From: Liolophura sinensis
Lineage: Eukaryota > Mollusca > Polyplacophora > Chitonida > Chitonidae
Direction: 5' to 3'
Length of the DNA: 64,000 bases
Assembly: GCF_032854445.1 (NCBI RefSeq)
Contig: NC_088297.1
Location: 6,901,740 to 6,965,739, forward strand
Shown here: positions 10,520 through 23,500 of the stretch, piece after piece
Position numbering within the stretch: position 1 is the stretch's first letter
Layout of the letters: the number at the start of each line of letters is the position of its first letter
The notes under the pieces: model-generated
Told to the model about the DNA's origin: nothing
Seen by the model: the letters and a program-made list of their open reading frames with translations, nothing else
The model's database searches: none
Translations under genes and position numbers: made by a program

Positions 10520-11396
10520 TCTAAATAACGTATAGACTGCATGGAACTAGTAACTGCGGTTGAGCAAAGTAGAGGTAATCTATTCTAATTTCTTTGGCCT
10601 TTTTTTCCTGTACACGATTCCTGTCCGTCTCGGATTCAAATCCAGTGTGCTGTGTAAGGGCAAACGTGGACATATTTTCTGCACATTTTTTCATTTTCAA
10701 TGTTACCTACGTTTACCGCCGTATAGCCATTAACAGAAAGCATCTACAAGTATTTTTCTAGCAAATGTGTTGTATGATTAAACTGAAATTCAGTATTCGT
10801 ATTGAACATGCTTGAGTAAATGCACAAGTCATTTATGTATCTTGAAATCTGTGGAAATGCAATGATCACCCAATTTGTCACATGACAAATCAAAGTTTTT
10901 GAAATAAAAATATTCAATAAATATGAAACCTGATGTAGTTTCGCGTTGTAATCATGCATCTGGTCTCATTTCTTTTCTCTGAAGTACAGTTTACTTGCTT
11001 ATTGCAATTAAAATCCGAAAAAGAGCAATTTTTCCGCCATGTTTGGATGTTACTTGACAGAAAAATATTTTAGTTTGTAAAGTTGTAAAATTGCTGTGTG
11101 CAAAGGGACGCATATTTACTGTATGTGTGTTTCAAATCATAAAGCTGTGTCAATAGTTACAAGACTTCTAGGGCCTCAGAGACTGTAAACATGCTAAAAG
11201 TGCAAATTGTTCCATTTATTATAATACATATCCCTTTGAGCTGGCAACATTATTTAAATTGCTCGGATTTTCTTGATGCTAAAGCGCTTCTAATATATAT
11301 AGCACTGGTCAGGGGGGATTTCAATGAAAATTCATCAGCCTATGGCCTAGGTTGAGGGCAAAGAACATAAATATTTGGAGTGATGTAAGTCACTTG

Positions 11397-11650
11397 ACTT
11401 GGCTATAAAATGTATATTGGATTTTGCTCAAAACCTTTTAAAATTCTTTATAAACATTGAAGGCATTATTCTGAAATTTGTTACACGTGTAGGAAACACT
11501 TATTCCTGGACCAAATACTAGTCGATTTTTCTGAAATTTGTTACACGTGTAGGAAACCCCTATTCCTGGAAAAAATACTAGTCGATTTTTTAAATTTCGA
11601 AAATGACCTGGTACGTTAAGGTGGAGAAGTTGACACCAGAGAGGTACCAT
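11397..11650. repeat. dispersed repeat, copy 2, with 60-bp internal duplication
   Basis: This is the partner of the repeat at 9425-9660. The segment beginning CTGAAATTTGTTACACGTGT is duplicated in tandem at 11471 and 11531 with only a few differences. No coding capacity is seen. Confidence 0.5.
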
Positions 11651-12134
11651 AATAAAGTGCAAATTTCAAAATCCCAGCACAATTCTGTAAATTTCCAAAT
11701 CAAAAGTATAAAACTTGGTCGAAGCATCCTTATAAGTTACATGACCATAAAAGAAACTGTTGCTTAGTAATAACGCGCCAAAGATTTCAAAAACTTCATT
11801 TGTTAGTCCAAACGAGACACTGTGTTTTTAATTTACAGTATGAAGATCAACGTTAACCAGACAAATATCTTTACGGAAACTTCGTGTATATAGTGTATTT
11901 TCTACGTGCTGTCAAAGTTTCGTTTTGATTAACGTTTGTCTTCATATGTAAAACATAAACTTCATATTATAATCAGTTTTGTCATATTTTGGCAACTTTA
12001 AAATCCGAATTTCTGCCATAACCTCACGGTCACAGTTCATAGTACAGTGGACTAACGAAGTCACAGTGGAGAGCAAATTCTAGCTCGAGGAAGAGTTTTG
12101 TCATTGCTTGAAATATGCTTTTGTGTGTGTAAAG

Positions 12135-12262
12135 ATTTATTCATTTATTTATTTATTTGATTGGTGTTTAACGCCATACTCAAGAATATTTCACTTATAT
12201 GTCGGTGGCCAGCATTTTGTTGGGAGGAAACCGGAGGAAACGCACGACTATCCAGTGTGTGT
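12135..12262 (-). mobile_element. SINE family A, 3' fragment
   Basis: An (ATTT)n tail followed by GATTGGTGTTTAACGCC, ATACTCAAGAATATTTCAC and TGGGAGGAAACCGG. Only the 3' half of the family is present. Confidence 0.75.
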
Positions 12263-12667
12263 AAAGGTATAGGCCGCCTTGCATTAAATAAGTGTAAAGT
12301 CTTACGTTAAATAAGTGGATGAATTAAAACGGATAAACTGAGGTATTACGTAATGTGTGGCAACTTTAACGAAATCAGACGTGAATTCTGGTTGAAAGCA
12401 CATTCGGTCCTCTGGCTATGACTAACATGTTACGCGCAGCGGAAGTATAAGCCTGAAAATAATAGGCTTACATATTTATTTAACTGATTGGTGCTTAACT
12501 GCGAGCTCAGCAATGTTTCAGAAAGTTGTATTTGTGGTGCAGTGATTTTCCCATCGTTCTACAGAGTCCAATGCCAAAAAATATATATATTTCAGTGTGA
12601 CTCGAGCGGGCTACCATTTTTCCAGTTTACGACCCATACATTGATTCAATGTCTGTTTTGGGGCTTT

Positions 12668-12860
12668 ATAAATATAAGCGTCATGTTCGACATTCGTATA
12701 CTATTCGTAGTCCGTAAAGGGCGTTCCAAGTCGATAATCGCAAGATCCATTTCCAAAACAAGGTTTAACACTAGCTCCCAAACACAAATGTATGTAAGAA
12801 ATTATACAAATAGGAAATAAAGCCAGTAGCACACAAGAGAGAAGCGGTCATCAGTCACAT
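12668..12860 (-). repeat. Penelope noncoding repeat fragment
   Basis: Contains AATATAAGCGTCATGTTCG, ATTCGTAGTCCGTAAAG, AAGTCGATAATCGCAAGATC, ACACTAGCTCCCAAA and the TAGCACACAAGAGAGAAGCG block, in the order and orientation of PLE copy 1. Confidence 0.75.
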
Positions 12861-12879
12861 GCTTGCCAAATAAGGATAA

Positions 12880-13340
12880 GAAGTATCCTTGCGCGTTTGT
12901 CACTCACAGCTATAGTCAGTTTCGCTTCTTGAGGTGCACGGTTTCTTGCGCTGGGGCCGATTCCCCGACCTTATCATACCAGGTCCCTTTTCTATCAGAA
13001 GTATAAAACTTGGCTTAAGCGCCCATAAAAGTTATACGACCATAAAAGAGATACTTCAGATTTGTCTAAAATCCGCCAGAACCTTTAATGCATCCTCCAC
13101 AACAGAGTGACCTAACGAAGTTAGTGCGGAGAACAGGTGTCATCTTGGAAAGAGTTCGAAAAAAGGAGTAAAACTGAACTGAAAAAGGAAGTGGCACTAT
13201 GGGCATCTATCAGCCACAGCTATAGTGAGTTTCGCTTCTTGAGGTGCACAGTGTTTTGAACTTGGGCCGATTCTCCACTTTACCGTACCAGATCCTTTAC
13301 AGCAACCATTTTCTCTTACAGTATGTCACAGAAATGTGAG
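12880..13340. repeat. local duplication of an unclassified sequence
   Basis: CACAGCTATAG, AGTTTCGCTTCTTGAGGTGC and GGGCCGATTC occur in order at about 12905-12975 and again at 13208-13275. A CTAACGAAGT...GAGAACAG segment near 13093 also has a relative at 12052-12080. No frame is conserved. Confidence 0.4.
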
Positions 13341-13724
13341 ATCAAATTCAACATCTGAAAAATCGGAAAGTGAAATCTGGCCGGATATGTCAGTGTCATA
13401 ATTCGGAACTACAGGTCCTTCACTATGGGTTCAAATTGATACGGCGTCATATTTACTTCTGAGTAGAATGAACCCACCTCAGGCTATTCAGGCCACCTAG
13501 ACTCGGGTTGGCCATCCATGACGTCACTCGATGAGACGTTCCTGGCGATTGCCCGGAGATTGGCGAGGGCAAAAATGTATTGTTTTTTGCGGATTTAATG
13601 TGATTATTACGTTTCTCAGAAACCCTCCTGGGAACATACTGTTTTAACAGGTTATAATCTTTATAGCTAGAACCTGTAGCTAAAACTGGATGCTAATGTT
13701 TGTTTCATGAAATTGGTCAAAATG

Positions 13725-13842
13725 TCAACACGCCATACACCTCAAGGCGCTTAAGTAGCCTGAAGTATCATTGCGGTCATATGACAACACGCCATACACC
13801 TCAAGGCGCTTAAATAGCCTGAAGTACCATTGCCGTGGCGAC
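13725..13842. repeat. 59-bp tandem duplication
   Basis: CAACACGCCATACACCTCAA followed by GGCGCTTAA and AGCCTGAAGTA occurs twice with a 59-bp offset and a few substitutions. Confidence 0.75.
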
Positions 13843-13985
13843 AATACAGCACTCGTGTACACTTTTGTTCACCAAAATGAAGTATTTTGCCTACAGTTGT
13901 GTTTCATAGTACCTGGTAATTCACACAGTTTACAAAGATATTCGAATCACTCAACAAACGAAGTCGATATGATGTTAACATATAT

Positions 13986-13987
<2 letters not shown>

Positions 13988-14056
<69 letters not shown>
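13988..14056. repeat. (AT)n microsatellite
   Basis: An uninterrupted AT dinucleotide run about 35 units long, immediately upstream of the first NIT-GC coding exon. Such runs are highly length-variable. The apparent open frames across it are artefacts. Confidence 0.95.
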
Positions 14057-14061
<5 letters not shown>

Positions 14062-14358
14062 ATAACGTTATACTCAACAAGTCTGTTAACATACGTCTCA
14101 CTTTATTTATTATCATTGTTAGTTTTTAACTCTGATAAAACGTAATGGAAGGCGTGTTCAATATTTGATTGTTTCCATCGGATTCGCACATGCGGTTGAT
14201 TGGATAAATGATGAAGGCCCAGGAAACGTACAGACACGTGGAATGTATGATTATGGCCTAACGTCACATTCGTAGTATTGCAGCTATATCCCATTTATCT
14301 GTGTTATGATGAACGCCTTTCTTTGTCCGAATACAGGTGAAAGCTAACGCCATTAAAG

Positions 14359-14527
14359 ATGAAGAATCCCAAAGGAAACCGGGTATTTCCTACCCAAGTC
14401 TCCCCGAAGATGTCTGCGTCCGTCATGACCTCTGAAATCAGTCTCACCCGCTCCCAGCTCGACACGACAATCATGGAAATGTTAAACATCCGACCAGGAG
14501 AGAGTGGACTAACGGCCGTCTGTAGAG
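14359..14527 (+). CDS. NIT-GC exon 1: start codon and cytoplasmic N-terminus
   Basis: Encodes residues 1-56 and one base of codon 57. The exon probably begins at 14337 after AATACAG. It is serine/threonine-rich and ends VCR before GTAGGT. No domain is visible. It is assigned to this gene because its phase (1) fits exon 2 and an in-frame stop precedes the ATG. Confidence 0.6.
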
Positions 14528-17500
14528 GTAGGTCATAGGCTTGTAACGGAATGTTGATACTGTGATAACGTTACGTTAGGTCCATGTGAATGATGATTCT
14601 CTGATAACGTTATGTTAGGTACAGGTGAATGTTGATTCTCTGATAACGTCACGTTAGGTACAGGTGAATGTTGATTTTCCGATAACGTTACGTTAGGTAC
14701 AGGTGAATGTTGATTCTCCGATAACGTTACGTTAGGTCCAGGTGAATGTTGATATTCTGATAACGTTATGTTAGGTCCAGGTGAATGTTGATTCTCCGAT
14801 AACGTTACGTTAGGTACAGGTGAATGTTGATTTTCCGATAACGTTACGTTAGGTACAGGTGAATGTTGATTCTCCGATAACGTTATGTTAGGTACAGGTG
14901 AATGTTGATTCTCCGATAACGTTACGTTAGGTCCAGGTGAATGTTGATACTCTGATAAAGTTATGTTAGGTACAGGTGAATGTTGATTCTCCGATAACGT
15001 TACGTTAGGTACAGGTGAATGTTGATTTTCCGATAACGTAACGTTAGGTACAGGTGAATGTTGATTCTCCGATAACGTTATGTTAGGTACAGGTGAATGT
15101 TGATTGTTCGATAACGTTACCTGAGGTACAGGTGAATGTTGATCCTCTGACAACGTTGCGTTAGGTACAGGTGAATGTTGATACTCTGATAACGTTATGT
15201 TCATATGGGTTGGCGCTTTATAACATTGTGTTCGGTTCACGTAAAGGTTGGTGATCGGCTTATACCGTTATATTAGGAACACATAAAAACGGTTGGAACT
15301 TTCAAGTGATAGGTTCCTAACGTTTAGTTAGGTAAATCTGAAGGCAGTCAGGAAAGGTTGGCGATCTGCCAGACCGGAAGTCCATTTTGCTCACCTGAGC
15401 ATGAATTCGGTTACTTATCAGTATAGCTTTTTGACTTTAAAATCACACATAACAGTCAATAAATTTACCAATACACTCTTCAGTGTGCCCATGTTTTCTG
15501 TTCCACAGGTAACCCCATCACAGCCTCTGGCAAACGGAAACAAATTTTTCGCATATTTTCCGTGGTGTGTGTTCCGATTGTGATACTAATCGGCATGACG
15601 GCGAACACGTTCGCCACCACATTGCAGGGCTACCTGGAAGCCACATCGATACGTGATAGTCTCCGATTCAGCACCCAGCTCGGAACGCTCATTCACCAGT
15701 TACAGAGGGAACGCGACCAGAGCGCCCTCTATATAAGCGCAATTGGACCGGAAACGAAACTCAAGCTGCTTCAAGCATACACGGCCACCGACCTAGTACT
15801 TGAGCAATTGGACCAATGGCCAAAAACCGACAACAACGACCTCAAACAGTTCCAGAAGAAGGAAAAGTTTCAGGTGTTTCTAAACCAGCACCGGTATCGA
15901 TTGGACACCATCAACCAATCGGTGACAGATGAGCTTCAAGTATGAACATAAGCTATATCCGTCATTTCACGTATGAACATAAGCTATATCTGTTATCTGA
16001 TTTCATGTCAGAATTTATGCATTGTAAACTGGATGCTGCTAAGAAGACTTTCGTGCTGAATACTTTAGTGTGGTCCTGTCAGGTGACGAGGTGTGACACG
16101 TTCAAACAGTCAGATGCTACAGTATGCCAGCAAATATGTAATATAAAAGAGAAAGAAGCTCTATCTATTCGAAAGAGAGAAGAATAAAAGAAACCGCCAT
16201 TTTCTTGCAAACTGAATCCAATAATATGCTAATATTTTAGAAACTTTTTGGACCTGATTTATATTGATGCCATTGTCCGGCTCTGTTGACGACACAAGCT
16301 ATTGATTCTTGCTGTATTATATCGATGTTATGAGTAGTTTATATATTCTACGTCTGCTGTGTTACGTTTATTATCTCCGTGTCACGTTTCCTGTGTCTAT
16401 GTCATGTCTATTGTGTATATTATAGCTACGACCTGCCTAGTTTATCCCCGTGTATCTTGTCATCCTATCTTATGTCCTGCAGCATTATACCAGCGACATC
16501 CTGATATTCGTGGAGTGGCTGTACGACTCGATCTCCGAGGCTCGTTCCGGGACTGTCTGGAGAAGTCTGGTGGCTTTCCTAGAAATCACGGACGCCAAGG
16601 TCAGTATCTATCGCAACCCTGTACGATCTAACATCATCCCATACGAGCAGGTATGATCCTACACGATGCTATGTGAGGCCGTGCGATTTTATAGGTCTTA
16701 TATTGTGGCACTATCGTACGCAATGTGATATATTTATTTTTTTCTTATCTGATTTGTTGTTTCACGCCATAGTGGAGAATGTTTCAATCGTACCATGGAA
16801 GTGAATATTAGGTACAAACCACAGACATTTGGCAAGTCACAGACGAACTTTCCCCACATTGTGGACGTCCAGTGGTCTTCCACAAACGTCAGATTGTCTG
16901 GGGCCCTGTTGTTCAAAACTGGTTTAAGACTTAATACCATAGTTATCCTTAAGCCAAGTCTTCAATTTTTGTACTTAGCCTAAAAAAATCTGTAGCATTA
17001 TATTAAATACTAACTAAAACTGCTAATATTACAATCTGAGGAGGGAGAACTGTATTGGCTGCTCAGTTTGAATAAAACTTTACATATAAAATATAACTTA
17101 ATACCAGTATTAGCTAATACACTTTCAAATAAATGGGTCCAGTACAGTTTGTAACTACCAGGAATAGCATGATGTATCTTAAGCCTAACGCACACGGGCA
17201 ATACATGTTGTCGAAAATCGGATTTTTAGATCCTGGTTTCATATCATTTGGAATATCGGTTACCCGCGCACGAGCAACAATTGTTATCCAAAATTCCTGC
17301 GGCGAAAGACGCTCAAGATACGTTCAAGGTCATGTGACCCTCCAAAAGTGGGTTTGCATGGGTAATAGTTTACGTGGGTTTGGATGGGTAATAGATTACA
17401 AGGGTTTGCATGGGTAATAGTTTACGTGGGTTTGGATGGGTAATAGATTACAAGGGTTTGCATGGGTAATAGTTTACGTGGGTTTGGATGGGTAATAGAT

Positions 17501-20500
17501 TAATGTGACATTATGACAATTATATTTCATCATGACGCCTAACGATCTTTGGAACTAGAAAGCGTTTTGCTTATCATCTCCATAAACGTCTCTCGTGAAG
17601 AAACTTCGGCTGTAAAGATAAACAAACTGGTGCCAGAGTGTCCTCTAAAACATCCGTGAAACTCGTGTGTGCTCCCTTTGCATTGTTTTAAGGTTATTGT
17701 ATGTTAAATGTGGTGAGCAATTTTAGACTAGTGACGTATATCGAATTGCATCAGTGAATTCTTTTTTACCTTATTCTGCTTAAGCCATGGTGCTAATAGG
17801 TGTAATTTGCTATTTGTGTAAGCCGTATTTCATCGGTTACGTGTGACCATTTGCTAAATATCACGTTGTCGGCGCTGCTCTGGTTTTACTCTCTGCTGTA
17901 AGTCTTTGTTAGGCGTGCACGCAGGCGGTCCTGTGGGACATCTATTGCTTTCTTTCGGAGTATTAGTTTTCCAAGCTTCTTTCTGAAGAGCGCCCTCCGT
18001 GGCTCAGTCGGTTAGCGCGCTAGCGCAGCCTAATGACCCAGGAGCCTCTCACCAATGCGGTCGCTGTGAGTTCAAGTCCAGCTCATGCTGGCTTCCTCTC
18101 CGGCCGTAAGGTCTGCCAGCAACCTGCGGATGGTCGTGGGTTCCCCCGGGCTGTTCCTGGTTTCCACCCACCATAATGCTGGCCGCCGTCGTATAAGTGA
18201 AATATTCTTGAGTACGGTGTAAAACACCAATCAAATAAATAAATAAATCTTTCTGAAGACTATTTTTCTCGCTCAGATTATTTTTCTTCTTCTCTGACTA
18301 CTGGGTTGTTTTGTTTTTCGTTTAGGAAAAAAAAATCATGTCACAGCTGTTAACTTTCTTCACATGTTCATGACCAAATTGCTTGGGCTACCTGCTGGAG
18401 TATAAAACTTTGCCCACCTGGGACCCACTTTTCGGCCATATTGGAACCGTATGAAAATCTAACAAAAAACTTCTCCAGAACTGCTGATCCGATTGCATTG
18501 AATGAATGAATGAATGAATGATTATTTCTTTACGCCAGATCGGCAAGTTTTCAGCCATATCGTGGCGAGAACATGGTTTAATCTCTAAATCAGTATAGGG
18601 TTTCCAAGAAGAGCATGTGAACATATAAATCAAATAAAAAGGACAGACGTGTTTAAAACCCGTTAAAAAAACCAAACCTCCGTTAAAACTTGAAAACCAC
18701 AAACATTTTTTAAAATTCTAATGTGTATATATATAAAAAAGAAATAATGTAAGAAGAGTTATATCTTATAATATAAACCTATATATTTTAAGTAAGCATC
18801 GCCAGCGACGCTGTCAAATAAGTCAAATATAGACTTGACCGTGTAGAATCTTTGCCAAATATAAGCAAAGTCTACAGTCAACAAAGATATGTTTGATGCC
18901 GTATTGGGAGCTACATCCAACACACTCAGGAGCACTGCTCCCTTCCAGGATAACATTGTGTGTTAGACGAGAATGCCCAATACGGCATCTTGTTAAAACT
19001 ACTTGGTCTCTGCGAGACATTTGACAAGTATAGGCATTGTAGCCAATGACAGGATGGATGGCATGCAGTTTGTTGTGGATCTGCAAGTCCCATTCACCAT
19101 GCCAAGGCGACGAAAATATTTAAGAATAGTAGACTTAAAATCAGTATACGGGATTTTAATCTGAGATATGGGTTTATTGAGGGCAGCTTTCGCCTCTCTG
19201 GCTGCGACTGTGTTTCCATCGATACCAGTATGACTTGGTATCCAAAAGAATATAATATCTCTACCTCTTCTAATTAGTTTTCTATGTATTGCTAAAATAT
19301 GAAGGATAGACGGATTTTTAAATTTTTTATTTTCAATTGCCAAAAGACAAACAAGCGAGTTACTGCATATCACAGTCTTCTGGTCATGCCCAGAAGAAAC
19401 ACATGATAGCGCTAGAAGTATAGCCTTGGCCTCTGCAGAAAAGATTGAAGATGAGGATGGAAGACGAAGGGAGGTGACCCGCTGTTCTAAGACAGTTGCA
19501 CGCTCGTTAGCTTCTTCGTATAAACTCTCTACTGGAGAGGTTCTGAAAGCACTCTGGCTCAGCCTGAAACCTTGGTGGTGGACCGGATCCAACATTTTAA
19601 TGTACGACTTCCTAGCGGAACTGTAAATGATGAATCCATAGTCCAATTCAGACCTCACCAGAGAAAAATATAAATTAAGTAAAACAGATCGGTCAGCGCT
19701 CCAATCGGTGCTACGCACGATCTTAATTATATCGAGAGCCTTTGCACATTTAGCTTTAAGCATTTTTATATGAGGTATAAAAGATAATTTCCTATCAAAT
19801 GTAACTCCTAAAAATTATTTTCTCCAACAATTTTCACTGGTTCACCATAAAATATAAGTTCAGGGCCGAGATGGAAATTCCGTTTATTACAAAAATGCAT
19901 ACCGACGGTTATAGACGTAGAAAATCATAAACCATTAGCAACTGCTCATTTAATATAATGAACCCTTAGTGCCATATCTCAGTGTTTTAGCCAAACTATT
20001 AATTTTTATGCTAAACAGTGTTGGTGAAAGGATACTGCCCTGGGGTACTCCCATCTCCTGCTCATGAGAGTCAGAGAGAGCGGACCCCACCCGTACTTCA
20101 AAATTACGATCAGATAAAAATTGAGATATAAATAAAGGTAAGCGGCCCTTTAATCCCATAATTAAAAGGTCTTTTAGAATACAATATTTCCATGTGGTGT
20201 CGTAGGCCTTTTCAAGGTCGAAAAATATGGACACCACATGTTCATTATTAAGAAAACCATTACGAATAAAAGTTTCAAATCGATTGCATTGAAAATTGAT
20301 ATGCATGTACAAGACTACTGGGGGTATCAGGATTGAAAATTTTATGCAAATCGGTCGGGAAATGTGGAAGCTCGCTGTTGACCGTTTTAGCCGCGTGATG
20401 ACATGTGGCTGAATTTTGAAAAAACTAGATAGCAATTAAATGTAGTCTGGCAGGTTGAGGACAACCGTGGTTTCAATTTTTCCCTGCAGTGTGTAGTTTT

Positions 20501-23500
20501 GCCATTTAAATGCGTTGAAATACATGTTATTTTTATTCATAGTCAGCTCGTAAAATTGTAATATCTCCAAAACCGGTAAAGGTAGAAAAACAACTTGGCA
20601 ATAACGAATACATGAAGCAGCTTTTGACGTTTTGTCTTGTTTGGCCCTTCACGTGATTTAGCAGCCATTTTGAATTTTATTGGTAAACTTAAACCATCTT
20701 TTTCTGTTTAATGGGTGATGGTCTTTGGATGAAATTTTACTTGCGAGCTTTAGGTGGGTCGCTGTACCTATATTGTTGTCTTTGCAATTCTAATATTCTT
20801 ATATTTTTATCTATAAGGAATCGTTGGGACTCGAACGTGCCCTTGGCGCCATCTGCTTGGCTCGTGGTGGCTTCCCCACGTTTGAAGACTACTTATGGTT
20901 CGCTCAGAGTCAAGACGTCGCCAACGCCTCCTTCTCTTCCGCTAGGCTTTTCTCCAGTATCGCAGGCGACATCTTCGATTCTCTTGTGGAAAAAAACCAG
21001 TCCTTTCTCACAGACCTGCATGATCTAAGAATAGACCTTCGTCTGAACGGTTCCTTGGTCCGGAACGCTTCTATACAAGAGGCTGAGAGCTGGTTCGACA
21101 AAATGTCAGTCTACCAGGATGTCCTACTGGAGACACAGAAGGCTCTGGTGAATAAAATCAGCCTGAAGCTAGATGAGCGTGATGAGGAGGACCTGACGAA
21201 GATGATTGTCATTGCCGTGGTTTTTGGATTAGTTCTGATGATGTGTCCTCTCATCATGCAGGGAGTCTACTCTTTGACCACCGAGATGCAACGTTACTCA
21301 ATCTCCCTAGCCGACAGGTAAGATCGGCTGATAACACATTTTACTGTCTCAAACAAACTGGGTTAACCTAACACCAAATTTGGGTCACCTTTGTTAGATT
21401 AACTTCTGTTAACAGATTTTCTAAAGACCGAACAGGACAGAAGGCGTCCATTACGTCACATTTATGGTGTCCTGATTTCGTTCTTTAGTTACTTTCTTCG
21501 TCTTCGTTGTATTGGAAATTAAACTTGAGACGATCGCCCAGTTTGGTTGACGGCAGGTATACGGATATCTGTTTTCACGCATTGATTGGTAGTTGTGTTG
21601 CATAAGATCTATAACTTTATTCTTTGGGTCAGAAATACTTGACCTAGATATGACGCTTTAAACTTACAATATAGAGTAAAACCAGAGGAGCAACGACGGT
21701 GTGATAGTTGGCAAATGGTGAAGCCTACTAAATCCGGCCCCTTTTCAGTTTACCCCAGTCAGGGTTTATTCTAACTGTTGGTGTCAGTGCTTAAATGGTA
21801 GGAATAAATGCGTCGAAACAGTCATTAATATACCCGCTTTCCAGGTCAATAACCGCATTTCCCTCATATCCATGGTAAAAAATGTGCTGTAGTGCATTAT
21901 TGTTTTCTTTAATGTAAATTCTTTTTGAAGACTGTAGAAAAGTGATTTTCATTCAGCCATAGACTGGGATTTCTGTGGAAATATCGCACACACAAAATCG
22001 TAAAAACAATTTCTGGTCACGGTGTATTGATCTCATGTGATTAATATTAAGTGTGATGGCAACAAAGTATTTCTATAACACTATCGTTTAATAAATTGTA
22101 TTTAACATCCGTGCATATATTTTTTACCTAATTCGGCTAAAACAATGGTACTAGATGGCGTTTAAGTTGCAATGTTTACGCATTTAGAGGAACAGATAAA
22201 ACAAGCCCTATATGAGATAAACTGAAAACAGACCGGATTTCACCGGTTACTTTTGACTATTTGCCAACAATCACACGTCATCGCTGCACCGGTTACTTTT
22301 GATTATTTGCCAACTGTCACACGTCATCGCTGCACCGGTTACTGCTGACTATTTGCCAACAATCACACGTCATCGCTGCACTGGATTCTGTTGATTATTT
22401 GCCAACTGTCACACGTCATCGCTGCATCGGTTACTTTTGATTATTTGCCAACAATCACATGCCATCGCTGCATCGGTTACTTTTGATTATTTGCCAACAA
22501 TCACATGTCGACGCTGCACCGGTTACTTTTGATTATTTGCCAACCATCACATGTCATCGCTGCACCGGTTACTCCTGATTATTTGCCAAATGTCACGTCA
22601 TCGCTGCACCGGTTTCATTGGATTATTTGCCAACTATCACACGTCATCGCTGCACGGTTTCATTTGATTATTTGTCAACTGTCACACGTCATCGCTGCAT
22701 CGGTTTCTGCTGATTATTTGACAACATCACATGTCATCGCTGCACCGGTTTCTGTTCATTATTTGAGAACTGTCACACGTCATCGCTGCACCGGTTTCAT
22801 TGGATTATTTGCCAACAATCACGTCTTCGCTGCACTAGTTTCATTGGATTATTTGCCAACAGTCACGTCATCGCTGCACAGGTTACGCTGGATTATTTGC
22901 CAACTATCACACTTCATCACTTCACCGGTTTCTTCTGATTATTTGCCAACTGTCACACGTCATCACTGGATCGGTTTCTGTTGATTATTTGACAACATCA
23001 CATGTCATCGCTGCATCGGTTTCTGTTCATTATTTGGGAACTCTCACACGTCATCACTGCACCGATGTCATTGAATTATTTGCCAACAATCACACGTCAT
23101 CGCTTCACCGGTTTCATTTGATTATTTGCCAACTGTCACAAGTCATCGCTTCACCGGTTTCATTTGATTATTTGCCAACTATCACACGTCATCGCTGCAC
23201 CGGTTTCTGTTGATTATTTGCCAACTGTCACAAGTCATCGCTGCACCGGTTTCATTGGATTATTTGCCAACTATCACACGTCATCGCTGCACAGTTTCAT
23301 TTGATTATTTGCCAACTATCAGACGTCTTCGCTGCACGGTTTCATTTGATTATTTGCCAACTATCACACGTCATCGCTGCACTGGTTTCATTTGATTTTT
23401 TGCCAACTATAAGACGTCATCGCTGCACCGGTTTCTGTTGATTATTTGACAATTATCACACGTCATCGCTGCACCAGTTACGTTGGATTATTTGCCAACT

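Noticed and set aside
13771-14145. IYIYIY-rich frames on both strands
   Set aside because: Produced by the (AT)n microsatellite.
14533-15240. 235-codon antisense frame of NQHSPVPN repeats as a protein gene
   Set aside because: It is fully explained by a 39-bp noncoding minisatellite whose unit is a multiple of three. No start context, splice sites or flanking coding sequence.
16600-16650. Longer form of NIT-GC exon 3 ending at the GTATGA donor
   Set aside because: It would insert 17 residues between the DAK and [11 protein letters not shown] segments that are contiguous in NIT domains. Possible as an alternative isoform but not preferred.
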